The translations under genes and the position numbers were made by a program. A DNA stretch of 64,000 bases from Hyphomicrobium sp. LHD-15 (GTDB lineage Bacteria; Pseudomonadota; Alphaproteobacteria; Rhizobiales; Hyphomicrobiaceae). Below the pieces are notes generated by a model. The model was not told the DNA's origin. It worked only from the letters and a program-made list of their open reading frames with translations, and did not search any database. This document shows, piece after piece, positions 25,792 to 35,616 of this stretch. Numbering within the stretch: position 1 is the stretch's first letter; the number at the start of each line of letters is the position of its first letter. The stretch covers positions 1,040,501 to 1,104,500 of the forward strand of contig NZ_JAVIFT010000002.1 in assembly GCF_031157355.1 (NCBI RefSeq). Reading direction: 5' to 3'.

Positions 25792-27945
25792 TCAGGCGGC
25801 GAGCAGGCGCTCAAGGAAGTGGCGCAGGCTGCGGTCGAGTTCGGAGGCTTCCTGGCCGAGGCTGCGAGCCCGTTCGACCACGACATTGGCTGCCTTGTCG
25901 GTCGTGGTGATCGCTTGCGAGACCTCCTCGATGTTTTCCGACACGGTCGCGGTTTCGCCGGCTGCGCTTTGAGCCGATTTCGCGATTTCGCCCGTGGCTG
26001 CGGTCTGTTCCTCAATGGCCGAGGAGATCGCGACGACGGCGTGGCTGATGTCGGTCACGACGGTGCGGATGCTCGACACCGCGCCGACCGCATTCCTGAC
26101 CTCGGCGCCGACGGCGTCGATCTGAGCCGCGATCTCGCCGGTCGCCTTGCTTGTCTGGCTGGCCAGCGCCTTGACCTCGCTTGCAACCACCGAGAACCCT
26201 TTGCCGGCCTCTCCGGCGCGTGCGGCTTCGATGGTGGCGTTGAGTGCCAGCAGGTTGGTCTGCTCGGCGATCGCCTTGATCATGTCGATGACGTTCTGGA
26301 TCGTCGCTGCCTTGGTCGACAGAGATTCGACGATCTGATGGGTGTCCTGGGCATGCTTGTCGGCTTCAGAGGCGATCGAACCCGAGCGGACGGTCAGCGA
26401 GGCGACCTCGCGGATCGAGGCCGAGAGCTGTTCGGAGGCCGCGGCGACCGCTTGCACCTCGTGGTTGGCTGAATCGGTGGCGGTTGCCACCTTGAACGAG
26501 CTGGTCTTGGTCTGCTCGGCGAGGGCGGCCATCTCGAGGGCGGACTTTTCGAGATCGCCGGCTGCAGTTGCCACCGACTTCACGACCGTGCCGACGCGAT
26601 CCTGGAACTCCTTGGCGAGGTTCTCGGTGATCTGGCGGCGCTGGCCTTCCTGTGCGCGACGCTCGCTCTCGGTGGCTTCCGCCCGGCGTTCGGCTTCTTG
26701 GGCCGTATAGGTGCGGATGTCGTCGACGGCGCGGGCGATCTCGCCGATTTCGTCGCTGCGGTCCTTGCCCGAAATTTCGGTCGCGAGGTCGCCGCCGGCG
26801 ATGCTCTTGAGTGCCGCGGTCAGGGTGCCGATGGGGCGGACGATGCTGCGGGCCACAAGCCAGCCGATCAGGATCTGCGCGCCCGCGATCAGCAGGGCTG
26901 CCAGGCCCATCATGCGCGAGATGCCGGCGGTACCTGCGAGGGCTTCGTGGTCGGCCTGCTCGGCAATCACCTTCCATTCGGTTCCCAGGAATTCCACCTT
27001 GGCCTGGGCCGCGAAGTAGTTGGTCCCGTTGCGGCTCGAATGCGAGACGTCGGTGTCATCGGAGGTGAGGCCCATGATCGAAGCCGGCTTGCCGGCCGTC
27101 GGCTCGGACGCCAGCGGCGCGTTGGTGCGGATCATCCCGTCCTGGCCGACGGCAAAGGTCTCGCCGGTTTCGCCGAGGCCGTGGCGATCGTTTAGCACCT
27201 GATCGAGCAGGGCGGATCCCACGCGAATGACGGCGTAGCCGACGCGAACGTCGTGCTGGGCCGAATCCATGGCGACGTTCGACTTCTTGAGGATCGGCGT
27301 GCCGATGAAGGCGGACGGAGAACCAGCCGAAAGGGTAGAGGCTGCGAAATCCTGGAAGGTGACGTCGCGGTCGCCTGCCGTTTTCAGCTTCTCGAAGAAC
27401 GTATCGAGACCCGAGCCGGCAGTTTGGGGCGTACCGATGGCCTGGCCGAATTCCCCACCCTTCTTTGCGGTGTACACGATGAGGCCGGCGTCATTGAGAA
27501 GCAGCACGTCGTCGTATTTGGCCTGGCTCAGCAGGCTCGTCACGAGCGGATGCACCTTCGAATGGCGCAGCCCGTACATGGTGCTGGAGGCGCTGCCGTC
27601 GTTGGTGGCGCGTTCCTCGGCGGGCAAGCTCGCGAAAAACTCTATGTTCTTCTGCAGGTTTTCCGGGATTTTGGTCAGCGTCTCGGTGAGATCGGCGATG
27701 TTGTCCAAAACCAGCTTCTGGCCGGCGACGTTTCTGGTGTCCACGCTCAGGCGATCCGCCACGAGTTCGAGGCTCGTACGGCGTGACTCGGCTGCAAGAT
27801 TGAGGCGCTCGATGGCGGCTGTCTCAAGTGCGCCTCTGGCGCCTGACCAGCCGATCCAGCCCATGATCGTTGATGCTGCGAGGCCGAGACCGACGATGGC
27901 GATGGGAAGGCGAAGACGCAGTGTGGACAACATAATTGTATCCAT
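25792..27945 (-). CDS. Methyl-accepting chemotaxis protein
   Basis: This 717-residue transmembrane chemoreceptor signals to CheA through CheW. A first helix ([21 protein letters not shown]) starts the protein. A large Cache-like periplasmic domain follows (about 40-330, containing [21 protein letters not shown] and [18 protein letters not shown]). A second helix comes next ([20 protein letters not shown]), then HAMP ([21 protein letters not shown]) and the methyl-accepting coiled coil. The signalling tip is [37 protein letters not shown]. No C-terminal CheR-docking pentapeptide is present. The ligand is unknown. ATG at 27945 or 27933 could be used. Confidence 0.94.
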   Translation of the reverse strand: MDTIMLSTLRLRLPIAIVGLGLAASTIMGWIGWSGARGALETAAIERLNLAAESRRTSLELVADRLSVDTRNVAGQKLVLDNIADLTETLTKIPENLQKNIEFFASLPAEERATNDGSASSTMYGLRHSKVHPLVTSLLSQAKYDDVLLLNDAGLIVYTAKKGGEFGQAIGTPQTAGSGLDTFFEKLKTAGDRDVTFQDFAASTLSAGSPSAFIGTPILKKSNVAMDSAQHDVRVGYAVIRVGSALLDQVLNDRHGLGETGETFAVGQDGMIRTNAPLASEPTAGKPASIMGLTSDDTDVSHSSRNGTNYFAAQAKVEFLGTEWKVIAEQADHEALAGTAGISRMMGLAALLIAGAQILIGWLVARSIVRPIGTLTAALKSIAGGDLATEISGKDRSDEIGEIARAVDDIRTYTAQEAERRAEATESERRAQEGQRRQITENLAKEFQDRVGTVVKSVATAAGDLEKSALEMAALAEQTKTSSFKVATATDSANHEVQAVAAASEQLSASIREVASLTVRSGSIASEADKHAQDTHQIVESLSTKAATIQNVIDMIKAIAEQTNLLALNATIEAARAGEAGKGFSVVASEVKALASQTSKATGEIAAQIDAVGAEVRNAVGAVSSIRTVVTDISHAVVAISSAIEEQTAATGEIAKSAQSAAGETATVSENIEEVSQAITTTDKAANVVVERARSLGQEASELDRSLRHFLERLLAA

Positions 27946-28181
27946 CGGTTAGGATTGGTTTCTCACCCATATTCCCAGCCAGTGGTATTTAAATTCTTAC
28001 GCAATCGAGGAAATTTTCCTTAATCATCGCCTGTTTCCTAGGCATCACTACGCCCAAACGCCTGTGCTCCGACGACCGACGAGGTCCTTGTCGGGCGAAC
28101 TAGTTTTTTTGTCGCAGGAAGTCGCGCGCTCGCGGAGCGCCGGTTTTACCAGGTGAGGTCGGTTTGGCGGGAGCGCGCGAG

Positions 28182-28631
28182 TTAGCGCTTGAAGTCGGCC
28201 ATGCCTTCGCGAGCGAGCTCGTCGGCCCGCTCGTTCTCGGGGTGTCCGGCGTGGCCCTTCACCCAATGCCACGTCACCTTGTGACGCGAGAGGGCCTGCT
28301 CCAGGCGTTGCCACAGCTCGACGTTCTTGACCGGCTTCTTGTCAGCCGTGCGCCAGCCGTTGCGTTTCCAGCCATGGATCCAGCTCATGATCCCGTTTCG
28401 CACGTAGGAGCTATCGGTATAGAGGTCAGCCTGGACGCCCGTCTTCAGGGCTTCAAGCGCCGAGATGGCGGCCATCAGCTCCATACGGTTGTTGGTCGTC
28501 TGGGCTTCGCCGCCTTTGATCTCTTTCCGATGGTCGCCCCAGATCAGGATGGCGCCCCAGCCGCCCGGGCCTGGATTTCCCGAGCAGGCGCCGTCGGTGT
28601 AGATCTCGATCGACTTGGCATCCGTGCTCAT
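28182..28631 (-). CDS. rnhA: Ribonuclease HI
   Basis: RNase HI cuts the RNA strand of RNA-DNA hybrids. The 149-residue protein keeps the four catalytic acids: Asp13 in [16 protein letters not shown], Glu51 in NNRMELMAA, Asp73 in LYTDSSYV and Asp137 in ENERADELA, with the loop histidine in WVKGHAGH. The ATG overlaps the thrB stop (ATGA), so it is the third gene of ispH-thrB-rnhA. Downstream, a short hairpin GCGCTC/GAGCGC (28126-28140) lacks a T-run in the minus direction, so the operon end is not clear. Confidence 0.96.
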   Translation of the reverse strand: MSTDAKSIEIYTDGACSGNPGPGGWGAILIWGDHRKEIKGGEAQTTNNRMELMAAISALEALKTGVQADLYTDSSYVRNGIMSWIHGWKRNGWRTADKKPVKNVELWQRLEQALSRHKVTWHWVKGHAGHPENERADELAREGMADFKR

Positions 28632-29599
28632 GACGTGGTCTCCAGCCCGTATTCGGCGGCCGATTTCACCTCCTGATGGAAGCGCAGGCGGCGCACGTAG
28701 GCGAGCGGGTCGTGCGGCTTTACGAGCGCGTTGGGATCGGTGTGAAGCCAGTCGTGGGCGCGCGTCAGCAGGAAGCGCAGGGCTGCGCCTCGGGCCAGTA
28801 CCGGGAAGGCGGCATATTCGGCGGCGGTCAGCGGGCGCAAGCTCTGGTAGGCGGCGATCAACGCGCGGCTCTTGGTGGCGTTGAAGGAGAAGTCCGGCTC
28901 GAAGCACCAGGCGTTGAGGCAGATGGCGAGGTCGTAGGCCCAGGCGTCGTTGCAGGCGAAATAGAAGTCGATGAGCCCAGAGAGCTTGTCGCCGATGAAG
29001 AAGACGTTGTCGGGGAATAGATCGGCGTGGATCACGCCCGACGGCAAGGTCTTCGGCCAAGCCCGATCGAGATAGGCCAGTTCGTAGTTGATCAGAGTGC
29101 CAAGCCCTTTCGAGACCTCGTCGGCGCGGGGGGCGAAGCGATCGAACAGCGCATGCCAGCCTTCGAGGCTCAGCGCGTTGGGGCGCTCGGCGGTGTAGCT
29201 TTCGCCGGCCAGATGCAACTCGGCCAACGCGCGGCCAACGGCGGCACAATGGCTCGCTTGCGGACGGCGTGGCCAGACGCCTTCAAGGAAGTTCACGAAG
29301 GCGGCCGTGCGTCCCGAGATTTCGGTCAGCACCTCACCTGCGCGATTGCGCACCGGCAGTGGGCAGGAGATGCCACGCTTGTTCAAGTGCTCGAGCAGGC
29401 CGAGGAAGAACGGCAGGTCGGCGGTGTCGACGCGGCGCTCGTAAAGCGTGAGGATGAAGGTGCCCTTACTCGTATGCACCACGTAGTTGGTGTTCTCGAC
29501 GCCCTCGGCGATCCCTTTGTACGACAGCAGCGCGCCTAGGTCGTAGCTCGCGATAAGCCGCGAGAGATCGTCGTCCGTCACTTCCGTATAAACGGCCAT
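28628..29599 (-). CDS. thrB: Homoserine kinase (APH-fold ThrB)
   Basis: ThrB phosphorylates homoserine, feeding ThrC (15302-16711). The 323-residue protein is of the aminoglycoside-phosphotransferase-fold type common in alphaproteobacteria, not the GHMP type. Visible blocks are [25 protein letters not shown] (nucleotide-binding lobe), [13 protein letters not shown] (catalytic loop with His-x-Asp and Asn) and [26 protein letters not shown] (metal-binding Asp). It lies 62 bases after ispH and overlaps rnhA by four bases. This ispH-thrB-rnhA order is frequent in Hyphomicrobiales. Confidence 0.95.
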   Translation of the reverse strand: MAVYTEVTDDDLSRLIASYDLGALLSYKGIAEGVENTNYVVHTSKGTFILTLYERRVDTADLPFFLGLLEHLNKRGISCPLPVRNRAGEVLTEISGRTAAFVNFLEGVWPRRPQASHCAAVGRALAELHLAGESYTAERPNALSLEGWHALFDRFAPRADEVSKGLGTLINYELAYLDRAWPKTLPSGVIHADLFPDNVFFIGDKLSGLIDFYFACNDAWAYDLAICLNAWCFEPDFSFNATKSRALIAAYQSLRPLTAAEYAAFPVLARGAALRFLLTRAHDWLHTDPNALVKPHDPLAYVRRLRFHQEVKSAAEYGLETTS

Positions 29600-29661
29600 T
29601 GGGGTCTGCCGGGGTTTTGTCGGTGGCTTGATCGGTCTGGGCCTGAACGGTTCCCCGTGTA

Positions 29662-30651
29662 TCAGGCGTCGGCGGGCTCGCGCAACTCGCGCGGGACATT
29701 GAAGGCGATGCGCTCATTTGCGGTCGTCACCTGCTCGACGGAGATCCGGAAGCGGGCGTTGAGGGCATCCAACACCTCGTCGACCAGGGTTTCCGGGGCC
29801 GAGGCGCCTGCCGTCACGCCGACGGCCTCGATGCCGTCGAAGAGGTCCCAGGGGATCTCGGAGGCGCGCTGGATGAGGATCGCCTTGGGGCAGCCGGAGC
29901 GCTCGGCAACCTCGACGAGGCGGAGCGAGTTCGACGAGTTCGGCGCGCCGACGACGATGGTGAGGCCGACCTTGTCGGCGATGGCCTTGACGGACGCCTG
30001 GCGGTTCGTGGTGGCGTAGCAGATGTCTTCCTTGTGAGGGCCGACAATGGCCGGGAAGCGCCGTTTCAGAATGGCCACGATACCGGCGGTGTCATCGACC
30101 GAGAGGGTGGTCTGCGTGACATAGGCGAGGCGGGAGGGGTCTTCGGGCTCGAAGACCTCGGCGTCGGCGGCGGTCTGGATCAAGGTTACCGTGCCCGGCG
30201 GGAGCTGACCGGTGGTGCCTTCGACCTCCGGATGGCCGGCGTGGCCGATCAGCACGATCTTTCGGCCTTCGGCGTGGTGGCGGCTGGCTTCCATATGCAC
30301 CTTGAACACCAGCGGGCAGGTGGCATCGATGGCAAAGAGATTCCGGGACTTTGCCGCCAGGGGCACGGACTTAGGCACGCCATGTGCCGAAAAGATCACA
30401 GGTTGGTCCGTCTCGGGGATCTCGTTCAGCTCCTCCACAAAAACGGCACCTTTGGCCTTCAGAGACTCGACCACATATCGGTTATGGACAATCTCGTGGC
30501 GTACGTAGACCGGTGCGCCGAATTTGGCCAACGCCAGCTCTACGATCTGGATCGCCCGGTCGACGCCCGCGCAGAAGCCGCGCGGGGCCGCCAGGAGAAC
30601 CTTCAGGGCCGGGCGGGTCTCGGGTACGGGCTCGGCGCTGGGAAGGGACAT
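29662..30651 (-). CDS. ispH: 4-hydroxy-3-methylbut-2-enyl diphosphate reductase
   Basis: IspH is the last enzyme of the MEP isoprenoid pathway, forming IPP and DMAPP through a [4Fe-4S] cluster. The 329-residue protein has the three cluster cysteines, in [13 protein letters not shown] (Cys27), [11 protein letters not shown] and [10 protein letters not shown]. It also has substrate motifs [36 protein letters not shown] and SSNSLRL. The ATG at 30651 has AAGGA upstream. It heads the operon with thrB and rnhA. ispE (61957-62868) acts earlier in the same pathway. Confidence 0.96.
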   Translation of the reverse strand: MSLPSAEPVPETRPALKVLLAAPRGFCAGVDRAIQIVELALAKFGAPVYVRHEIVHNRYVVESLKAKGAVFVEELNEIPETDQPVIFSAHGVPKSVPLAAKSRNLFAIDATCPLVFKVHMEASRHHAEGRKIVLIGHAGHPEVEGTTGQLPPGTVTLIQTAADAEVFEPEDPSRLAYVTQTTLSVDDTAGIVAILKRRFPAIVGPHKEDICYATTNRQASVKAIADKVGLTIVVGAPNSSNSLRLVEVAERSGCPKAILIQRASEIPWDLFDGIEAVGVTAGASAPETLVDEVLDALNARFRISVEQVTTANERIAFNVPRELREPADA

Positions 30652-30831
30652 GGAGGCTCGTCCTTGGCAGTGGCTCGGATGATGTCGGTCAACTAAGGGC
30701 GAACGCTTTGTGGTTCAAGATAAGGATGATAGAGCTTGAGGCGTTCGTCCTGGACTAAAATGAGTGCAGCAGGCCCGGGGGGCTCTCGCGAGGCTCAAGC
30801 TCAATCTAGAGATTATGCGGATCGGAGCGGC

Positions 30832-31485
30832 ATGACGCAATCCGTCATGACATTTGTCGGCAAAGGCCGCGGCGCTCTTGTGGCCGTATGCGTTGCCGTG
30901 TCCGTCAGTGGCTGCGGCATGTCGTCTGTCACGTCCGGGCTTGGAACCAGCATTCTTGGCGGGTCCGGATCGGCTGAGCCGACTGGGGTCAGCGAGCAGG
31001 ATCTGATCGCCGCCGCCAAGGCCGGCGGAGACGGCGCTCCGGCCTTGTCGGGCGGAGACGCGCAGCCGGGTTGCCCGCGCTTCGTCACCTGGCCCCGCGA
31101 CAGCCACCTCACAATCTACGAGCCGGGCCGTATCGGCGACGGCCTTGCCATCATGCATCGCGGCGAGATCACCAAGACCGCACGCGAGTGCTCGATGAAC
31201 GGCTCGCAGGTCACGGTGAAGTATGGCTTCTCCGGGCGCATCTTGCTCGGGCCGCGCGGAAAGTCGGGGCCGATCTCGCTGCCGATCAACGTGTTCGTGA
31301 CCGACTCGAAGCGCGATCGGCTCACGACGGACAAGCTGCGCGTCGATGCGACGGTCGCGGTGGAAAACCCGATCGGGTACTTCTCGGCGGTGCGGACGGT
31401 GACGTTCAACGTTCCCGAAGGCGCGCGTCCGGGTGAGTTCGAGGTTTATGTCGGCTTCGATCGCAATACGCCGAACGCCGGCTAG
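30832..31485 (+). CDS. Conserved lipoprotein, unknown function
   Basis: The 217-residue protein begins MTQSVMTFVGKGRGALVAVC and has a lipobox VSVSGC, so the mature protein should start at that cysteine and be lipid-anchored. A Gly/Ser-rich linker is followed by a compact domain: CPRFVTWPRDSHLTIYE, IMHRGEITKTARECSM, TVKYGFSGRILLGP and VTFNVPEGARPGEFEVYVGFD. I do not recognise a characterised family; similar lipoproteins of unknown function exist in Hyphomicrobiales. The start at 30832 has GGAG upstream; 32 in-frame codons before it look like leader. It is divergent from ispH. Confidence 0.8.
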   Translation: MTQSVMTFVGKGRGALVAVCVAVSVSGCGMSSVTSGLGTSILGGSGSAEPTGVSEQDLIAAAKAGGDGAPALSGGDAQPGCPRFVTWPRDSHLTIYEPGRIGDGLAIMHRGEITKTARECSMNGSQVTVKYGFSGRILLGPRGKSGPISLPINVFVTDSKRDRLTTDKLRVDATVAVENPIGYFSAVRTVTFNVPEGARPGEFEVYVGFDRNTPNAG

Positions 31486-31514
31486 CGCTCCCTTCGCCGA
31501 TCGGGCTGCTGGCG

Positions 31515-32657
31515 TCAGGCGCTTTCTAGCATGCGCTTTTCCGAGATCGCTGGTTCGGAGGCGCCCAGGATGCCGAGCTCGCGGATGCGGCGGGTGAACA
31601 TGACGCGCAAGGCTTCGTCGATGTCCTTCATCGTATTGGTGACGATCTCGCCGAACGGCTCTGGGAATATGAACTTGTCGTAGCCGTTGCTGCCTTCGAC
31701 GAAATCGAACAGCCGCCCTTTTTGGATGCGGTCGTAATAGACCGCGAACTTGCCGACATAGTCGCGATACTGCACGCGCTCGACGGCCGAGAACTGCGCT
31801 TCGTCGGTGGCAAGAAAGGCCAGACGTCGGCACACATACCGATAGACTGCAAGCTCGCGATCGGTGGTGACGATGCGCCGTGTCGCTTCGTCCTCCGAGG
31901 TCAATGTTTCGACCGGGCGCGCGTGCGTTGCGCGGAGCTTTTCGAACACGGGTAGGACGAAAGCGTCCTCGAAGGCGGATCGGATCAGGCTGCTGTAACG
32001 CGACTGGATCGAGGTGCGGCGCAGGTTCTTGAGCCCGACGCGCTGAAGGACAAGACGGCAGAACTCGTCGGAGGGCTCTCTTACCTCCTGCATGAGAACG
32101 GTGCGAAGGCGTTTGGCGACGAGGCGTTCTTCGGCCACTTCGGAAATGGTGTCAGGCTGAAAGTTGTTTTTGTGCAGCAGGAAAAGCGCGGTCAGGACGT
32201 CGGCCGGTATCGGTGCGCGAGTCGCGGCTTCGAGGTCGAGCGTGACGAACGGTTCGGGATCCATGATGTTCGAATTCTCGCAATCTACGAAAAATTCGAA
32301 CCGGATGCCGTCGGTCAGAATACCGAGGCGCACGGTTTGCAGCGCCGAAAAATAGGCGCGAAGCTGGCCGCGATTGGACGTCAGATCGGCGCCGACCCTT
32401 TTGCATTCGACGGCGATGATCGGCTTTTCGTCGCGCAGGATCACGTAGTCGACGCGTTCGCTCGCCTCCTTGCGGAAGTCGGCGGGATATTCGGGCTGGA
32501 CGACGAACGGATCGGTGCAGTCGTATCCAAGCGCTCCGATAACCGGCAGCACGAGGTATAACTTGGTGCTTTCCTCGCTTGCGCAAACGGCTTTGACCGA
32601 TGCGGAGCGTTCAGCGATGAGCGCCAATATCGATTGAAAGTCGCCGAGCGTGTCCAT
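31515..32657 (-). CDS. HsdR_N-type PD-(D/E)XK nuclease-like protein, stand-alone
   Basis: The 380-residue protein has, in its first third, the type I restriction HsdR N-terminal nuclease fold. YLVLPVIGALGYDCTDP is followed by the catalytic pattern ERVDYVILRDEKPIIAVECKR (Asp, then Glu-x-Lys), and then SNRGQLRAYFSAL and LGILTDGIRFEFF. The rest (about 190-380) has no helicase or methylase motifs that I can see. No hsdM or hsdS genes are near. ATG at 32657 is chosen because GGAGAGG lies six bases upstream. A role in defence or DNA repair is possible but not shown. Confidence 0.78.
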   Translation of the reverse strand: MDTLGDFQSILALIAERSASVKAVCASEESTKLYLVLPVIGALGYDCTDPFVVQPEYPADFRKEASERVDYVILRDEKPIIAVECKRVGADLTSNRGQLRAYFSALQTVRLGILTDGIRFEFFVDCENSNIMDPEPFVTLDLEAATRAPIPADVLTALFLLHKNNFQPDTISEVAEERLVAKRLRTVLMQEVREPSDEFCRLVLQRVGLKNLRRTSIQSRYSSLIRSAFEDAFVLPVFEKLRATHARPVETLTSEDEATRRIVTTDRELAVYRYVCRRLAFLATDEAQFSAVERVQYRDYVGKFAVYYDRIQKGRLFDFVEGSNGYDKFIFPEPFGEIVTNTMKDIDEALRVMFTRRIRELGILGASEPAISEKRMLESA

Positions 32658-32881
32658 GCCGTGCCTCTCCATGAGGGCTGGGTGCGCGAATCGCGATGGA
32701 CTAACTACAGCATACGGATGTTGTTCGCTCCAATGCTCCGGCTACGCATTGTTGGATGTCATGCACAGCGTCTTTTGCGCTGGGTTTCGTGGCGGGCATT
32801 TTTCCCGCTTTCTCTAAATGATCAGAGAAACTCGCGCCGATAATTCGGTCACGAGCCGGTCGATAGATGACGCGACGCATG

Positions 32882-32931
32882 ATCGCCGCGATGGATTTGA
32901 ACCCGTCGCGGCGATTGTTCATCGCTTTTTT
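32882..32931. other. Large hairpin with T-run beyond the SDR gene
   Basis: ATCGCCGCGA (32882-32891) pairs perfectly with TCGCGGCGAT (32906-32915). Six T residues at 32926-32931 overlap the end of the SDR gene. The T-run is on the plus strand, where no upstream gene is apparent, so the element is either a structural 3' end for the minus-strand SDR mRNA or a terminator of unseen plus-strand transcription. I see no gene in 32658-32929. Confidence 0.45.
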
Positions 32932-33748
32932 AGGCGACGGCACTTTCGCCCACTTTGTATCGCGCTGCGGGTGTGGCTCTCGAGAGATGCGTGGACATGG
33001 CGCGGCGAGCTGTTTCGTAGCTGGTCCATTCGTTCTGATCGGCCAGCGACGGAATGGTGACCACCTCACCCTGATCCAAGCCAGCAAGTGCGGCGTCGAC
33101 CATGTCTTCCGCCGACATTACGATCTCCTTCGGCAGATTGCGGTGGTGATGGCCTGCGATCTCCCAGAAGTCGGTGGCGGTTGCTCCAGGCAGAACGGCC
33201 TGCACGCGAATGCCCTTATCCGACAACTCGTGCTGCAGTGACTGGCTGAATGCGAGTACGTAGGCTTTGCTTGCGCCATAGACGCCATTGAGCATCTCGG
33301 GCGCGATCCCCACAACGGAGGCGATGTTGATAATCGTGCCGTTGCCGCGCGAAACGAATGCGGGTGCGGCGGCATAGGTAAGGTGCGTCAAGGCGGTCAC
33401 GTTGAGTGCGATCAGGTCGTCCATCTTGCCGACGTCGGTTGCAACGAGCGGTGTGACCGCGCCGACACCCGCATTGTTTACGAGGACGGTGATGCTCGCA
33501 TCGTCGCGCAGGGTGGCTTCGATGCGACCGAGGTCGGATTTGTTGCCGAGATCGGCGACCAGCGTTTTGACCGTGCGGCCGCTTTGGGTGGCAAGGCGGT
33601 TGGCCAATTCTGTCAGGCGAGCCTGATTGCGGGCGACAAGGATGAGATCGTAGCCACGCTTGGCCAGGCGCTCGGCGTAGATCGCGCCGATGCCGGTGGA
33701 CGCTCCCGTGACGAGCGCTGTGCCCTTGGATTTCGACGTGGTGGTCAT
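32930..33748 (-). CDS. Short-chain dehydrogenase/reductase
   Basis: This 272-residue classical SDR has the NAD(P) glycine motif GASTGIGA, the structural NNAG motif in VLVNNAGVGA, a catalytic Ser in IINIASVVG, and YGASK with the Tyr/Lys pair (VYGASKAYVLAFSQSL). Its C-terminus has VLPGATATDFW. The substrate cannot be predicted. The start MTTTSKSKG at 33748 has GGAG upstream; the frame extends 26 codons into the divergent promoter region without a site. The gene is divergent from a GlxA/AraC-type regulator, which probably controls it. Confidence 0.93.
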   Translation of the reverse strand: MTTTSKSKGTALVTGASTGIGAIYAERLAKRGYDLILVARNQARLTELANRLATQSGRTVKTLVADLGNKSDLGRIEATLRDDASITVLVNNAGVGAVTPLVATDVGKMDDLIALNVTALTHLTYAAAPAFVSRGNGTIINIASVVGIAPEMLNGVYGASKAYVLAFSQSLQHELSDKGIRVQAVLPGATATDFWEIAGHHHRNLPKEIVMSAEDMVDAALAGLDQGEVVTIPSLADQNEWTSYETARRAMSTHLSRATPAARYKVGESAVA

Positions 33749-33809
33749 TGGTTTGTTCTCCGTGTTTGCCCAGCGGGCGGGCTCCAGGAGAACCATAGGC
33801 TTGCACTGG

Positions 33810-33848
33810 AATGTCTCAAATGTCATATATCCGTCAGTTTAGGACATT
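33810..33848. promoter_or_regulatory. Putative operator between SDR and GlxA-type regulator
   Basis: The 112-base divergent region holds AATGTC at 33810-33815, a second TGTC at 33821-33824 and GACATT at 33843-33848. The outer elements form an inverted repeat. Their position between the two start codons fits a site for the adjacent AraC-family regulator. This is inferred from spacing and symmetry only. Confidence 0.35.
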
Positions 33849-33860
33849 GTGGAGGGCATC

Positions 33861-34802
33861 ATGCGCGAGATCGGTCTCGTCGTTTTTCCCGATGTGTCAG
33901 TGATGAGCTTCGGTACCGTTGCCGCGTTCGAGCTGGCCAACGCCTTGAGTGGAAAAGAGACCTACCGGCTGCGGCTCATTTCGGAAGCTGGCGGGCCGAT
34001 CAAGGCTTCGGCGGGGCTGGTGATCGAGACTGAGCGGTTTCCAGCCGAGCCGCTGGATACGTTGATCGTTGCCGGCGGTCTCGGCGTCGCGCAGCCTACG
34101 CGCGGACTGATCGGCTATCTGCAGCGTATGTCCGGCCGGACGCGGCGCGTTGCATCGATCTGCACTGGCGCGTTCGTGCTGGCAGAAGCTGGCCTACTGG
34201 ATGGTCGGCGTGCGACCACGCACTGGTTCCACGCGCGGGAACTGCAATCGCGCTATCCGAAAATCAAAGTCGATGACGATCGCATCTTTATCACCGACGG
34301 TTCGATCTGGACTTCGGCCGGGATGACGGCGGGGCTCGATCTCGTGCTGGCACTGATCGAAGCCGATCTCGGCGCCGATGCCGCGAAGGCGCTGGCCAGG
34401 AAGCTTGTCGTCTACCATCGCCGGGCGGGTGGGCAATCGCAGTTTTCCGCGCTGCTCGAACTCGAACCGAAGTCGGACCGGATTCAAACCGCGCTCGATT
34501 ATGCGAAGCGGAATTTGCATACGCCGCTCAGCGTGGAAATGCTGGCGGAAGCCGCACATCTGAGTCCGCGCCAGTTCAGCCGAGCTTTCCGCGCCGAAAC
34601 CGGGCAATCGCCAGCCAAAGCGGTCGAAAAGCTCCGGGTCGAGGTTGCACGCGAGATGATGGAGCAGAGCCAGCATCCGATCGAGGTCGTTGCGCGGCAG
34701 ACGGGCTTTGCCGATCCCGACCGCATGCGCCGCGCGTTCCTGCGCACGTTCGGCCAGCCGCCGCAGGTTTTGCGCCGTAACGCGCGCGCGGCGGAGATGT
34801 GA
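33861..34802 (+). CDS. GlxA-family transcriptional regulator (DJ-1/PfpI plus AraC HTH)
   Basis: The 313-residue protein has an N-terminal DJ-1/PfpI-like domain (about 1-190; IGLVVFPDVSVMSFGTVAAFELAN, LIVAGGLGVAQP, the elbow SICTGAFVLAEAGLLDGRRATTHW). A C-terminal AraC double helix-turn-helix follows (about 215-305; TPLSVEMLAEAAHLSPRQFSRAFRAETGQSP and EVVARQTGFADPDRMRRAFLRTFGQPP). GGAGGG precedes the ATG at 33861; the four-codon longer frame would include it. It is divergent from the SDR gene and probably regulates it. The inducer is unknown. Confidence 0.93.
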   Translation: MREIGLVVFPDVSVMSFGTVAAFELANALSGKETYRLRLISEAGGPIKASAGLVIETERFPAEPLDTLIVAGGLGVAQPTRGLIGYLQRMSGRTRRVASICTGAFVLAEAGLLDGRRATTHWFHARELQSRYPKIKVDDDRIFITDGSIWTSAGMTAGLDLVLALIEADLGADAAKALARKLVVYHRRAGGQSQFSALLELEPKSDRIQTALDYAKRNLHTPLSVEMLAEAAHLSPRQFSRAFRAETGQSPAKAVEKLRVEVAREMMEQSQHPIEVVARQTGFADPDRMRRAFLRTFGQPPQVLRRNARAAEM

Positions 34803-34901
34803 GGGGACATCGGTGCGGTCGTTGAGTTAGGTGTGTCGCGACCGCGGCATCAGCTGATCCAGATCAAAGCCCCGGCCGTTGCCAAAGTTCAGGATGGCGG
34901 C

Positions 34902-35465
34902 ATGCTCGATCCATTGCTTTTCTCGCTCGCGGTTCTCGCAATCCTCGGTACTCCGGGTCCAACAAACACGCTGCTCGCGACGTCTGGCGCGCTGGTCGGC
35001 GTGCGCCGGTCGCTGTCCTTGATCGTGGGTGAGGTCGCTGGCTATCTCCTGGCGATCGGGTGTCTCCACCTGTTGCTCGGGGGCTGGCTCGAGAGTTATC
35101 CGGCGATCAAAACCGTGCTGCGGCTGCTGATTGGGGCTTACCTTCTCCGTGCCGCCTACGAGCTTTGGACGCGGCGCGCAGCGCTTGGCGGTGTCGGCGA
35201 GGGCATCCGGCTGCAAAAGGTGTTCGTCACGACGCTGCTCAATCCGAAGGCGATCGTGTTCACCTTCGGCATCATCCCGTTGTCGGCGCCGAATGCGCTT
35301 TCCTATGTTGCCGCTTTCGTCGGGTTCGTCGTGCTGGCCGCGTCGGCGTGGATCGTGATCGGTAGCGCGATCGGGCGCATGGCTGCGACGGGAGGCTCAC
35401 GGCTGGTTCCTCGTCTTTCCGCGGTGGTGTTGACCTGCTTTGCCGGGTTAATCGCGATGGGTTAA
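34902..35465 (+). CDS. LysE/RhtB family exporter
   Basis: This 187-residue inner-membrane protein starts MLDPLLFSLAVLAILGTPGPTNTLL, the LysE-family N-terminus with the GPxN signature. It has five to six hydrophobic helices, including VFVTTLLNPKAIVFTFGIIPL, the second family motif (NPKA). Members export amino acids or related small molecules; the substrate cannot be set here. ATG at 34902 is used because the family begins there and AGGATGG precedes it. A GTG 23 codons upstream is possible. It is about 100 bases after the regulator gene and may be cotranscribed. Confidence 0.88.
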   Translation: MLDPLLFSLAVLAILGTPGPTNTLLATSGALVGVRRSLSLIVGEVAGYLLAIGCLHLLLGGWLESYPAIKTVLRLLIGAYLLRAAYELWTRRAALGGVGEGIRLQKVFVTTLLNPKAIVFTFGIIPLSAPNALSYVAAFVGFVVLAASAWIVIGSAIGRMAATGGSRLVPRLSAVVLTCFAGLIAMG

Positions 35466-35616
35466 CGACCTCGCGGCGCGAGCGGTCTGCCTTCGCCCTT
35501 CCCCGTTTTTCAGCACTTCCCTTGCCGGCGTTAAGGAAATCGCGCTGGGCGCCGTGACGGTTCTTCCGTAGTCTGGAATAAGTGGTCAGCCGGCAAATCT
35601 TTGAGGGTGTTGCGTA

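Noticed and set aside
32658-32929. A small plus-strand gene beginning near 32818
   Set aside because: The frame runs antisense into the SDR gene, has no ribosome site and its product is Arg/Trp-rich without homology.
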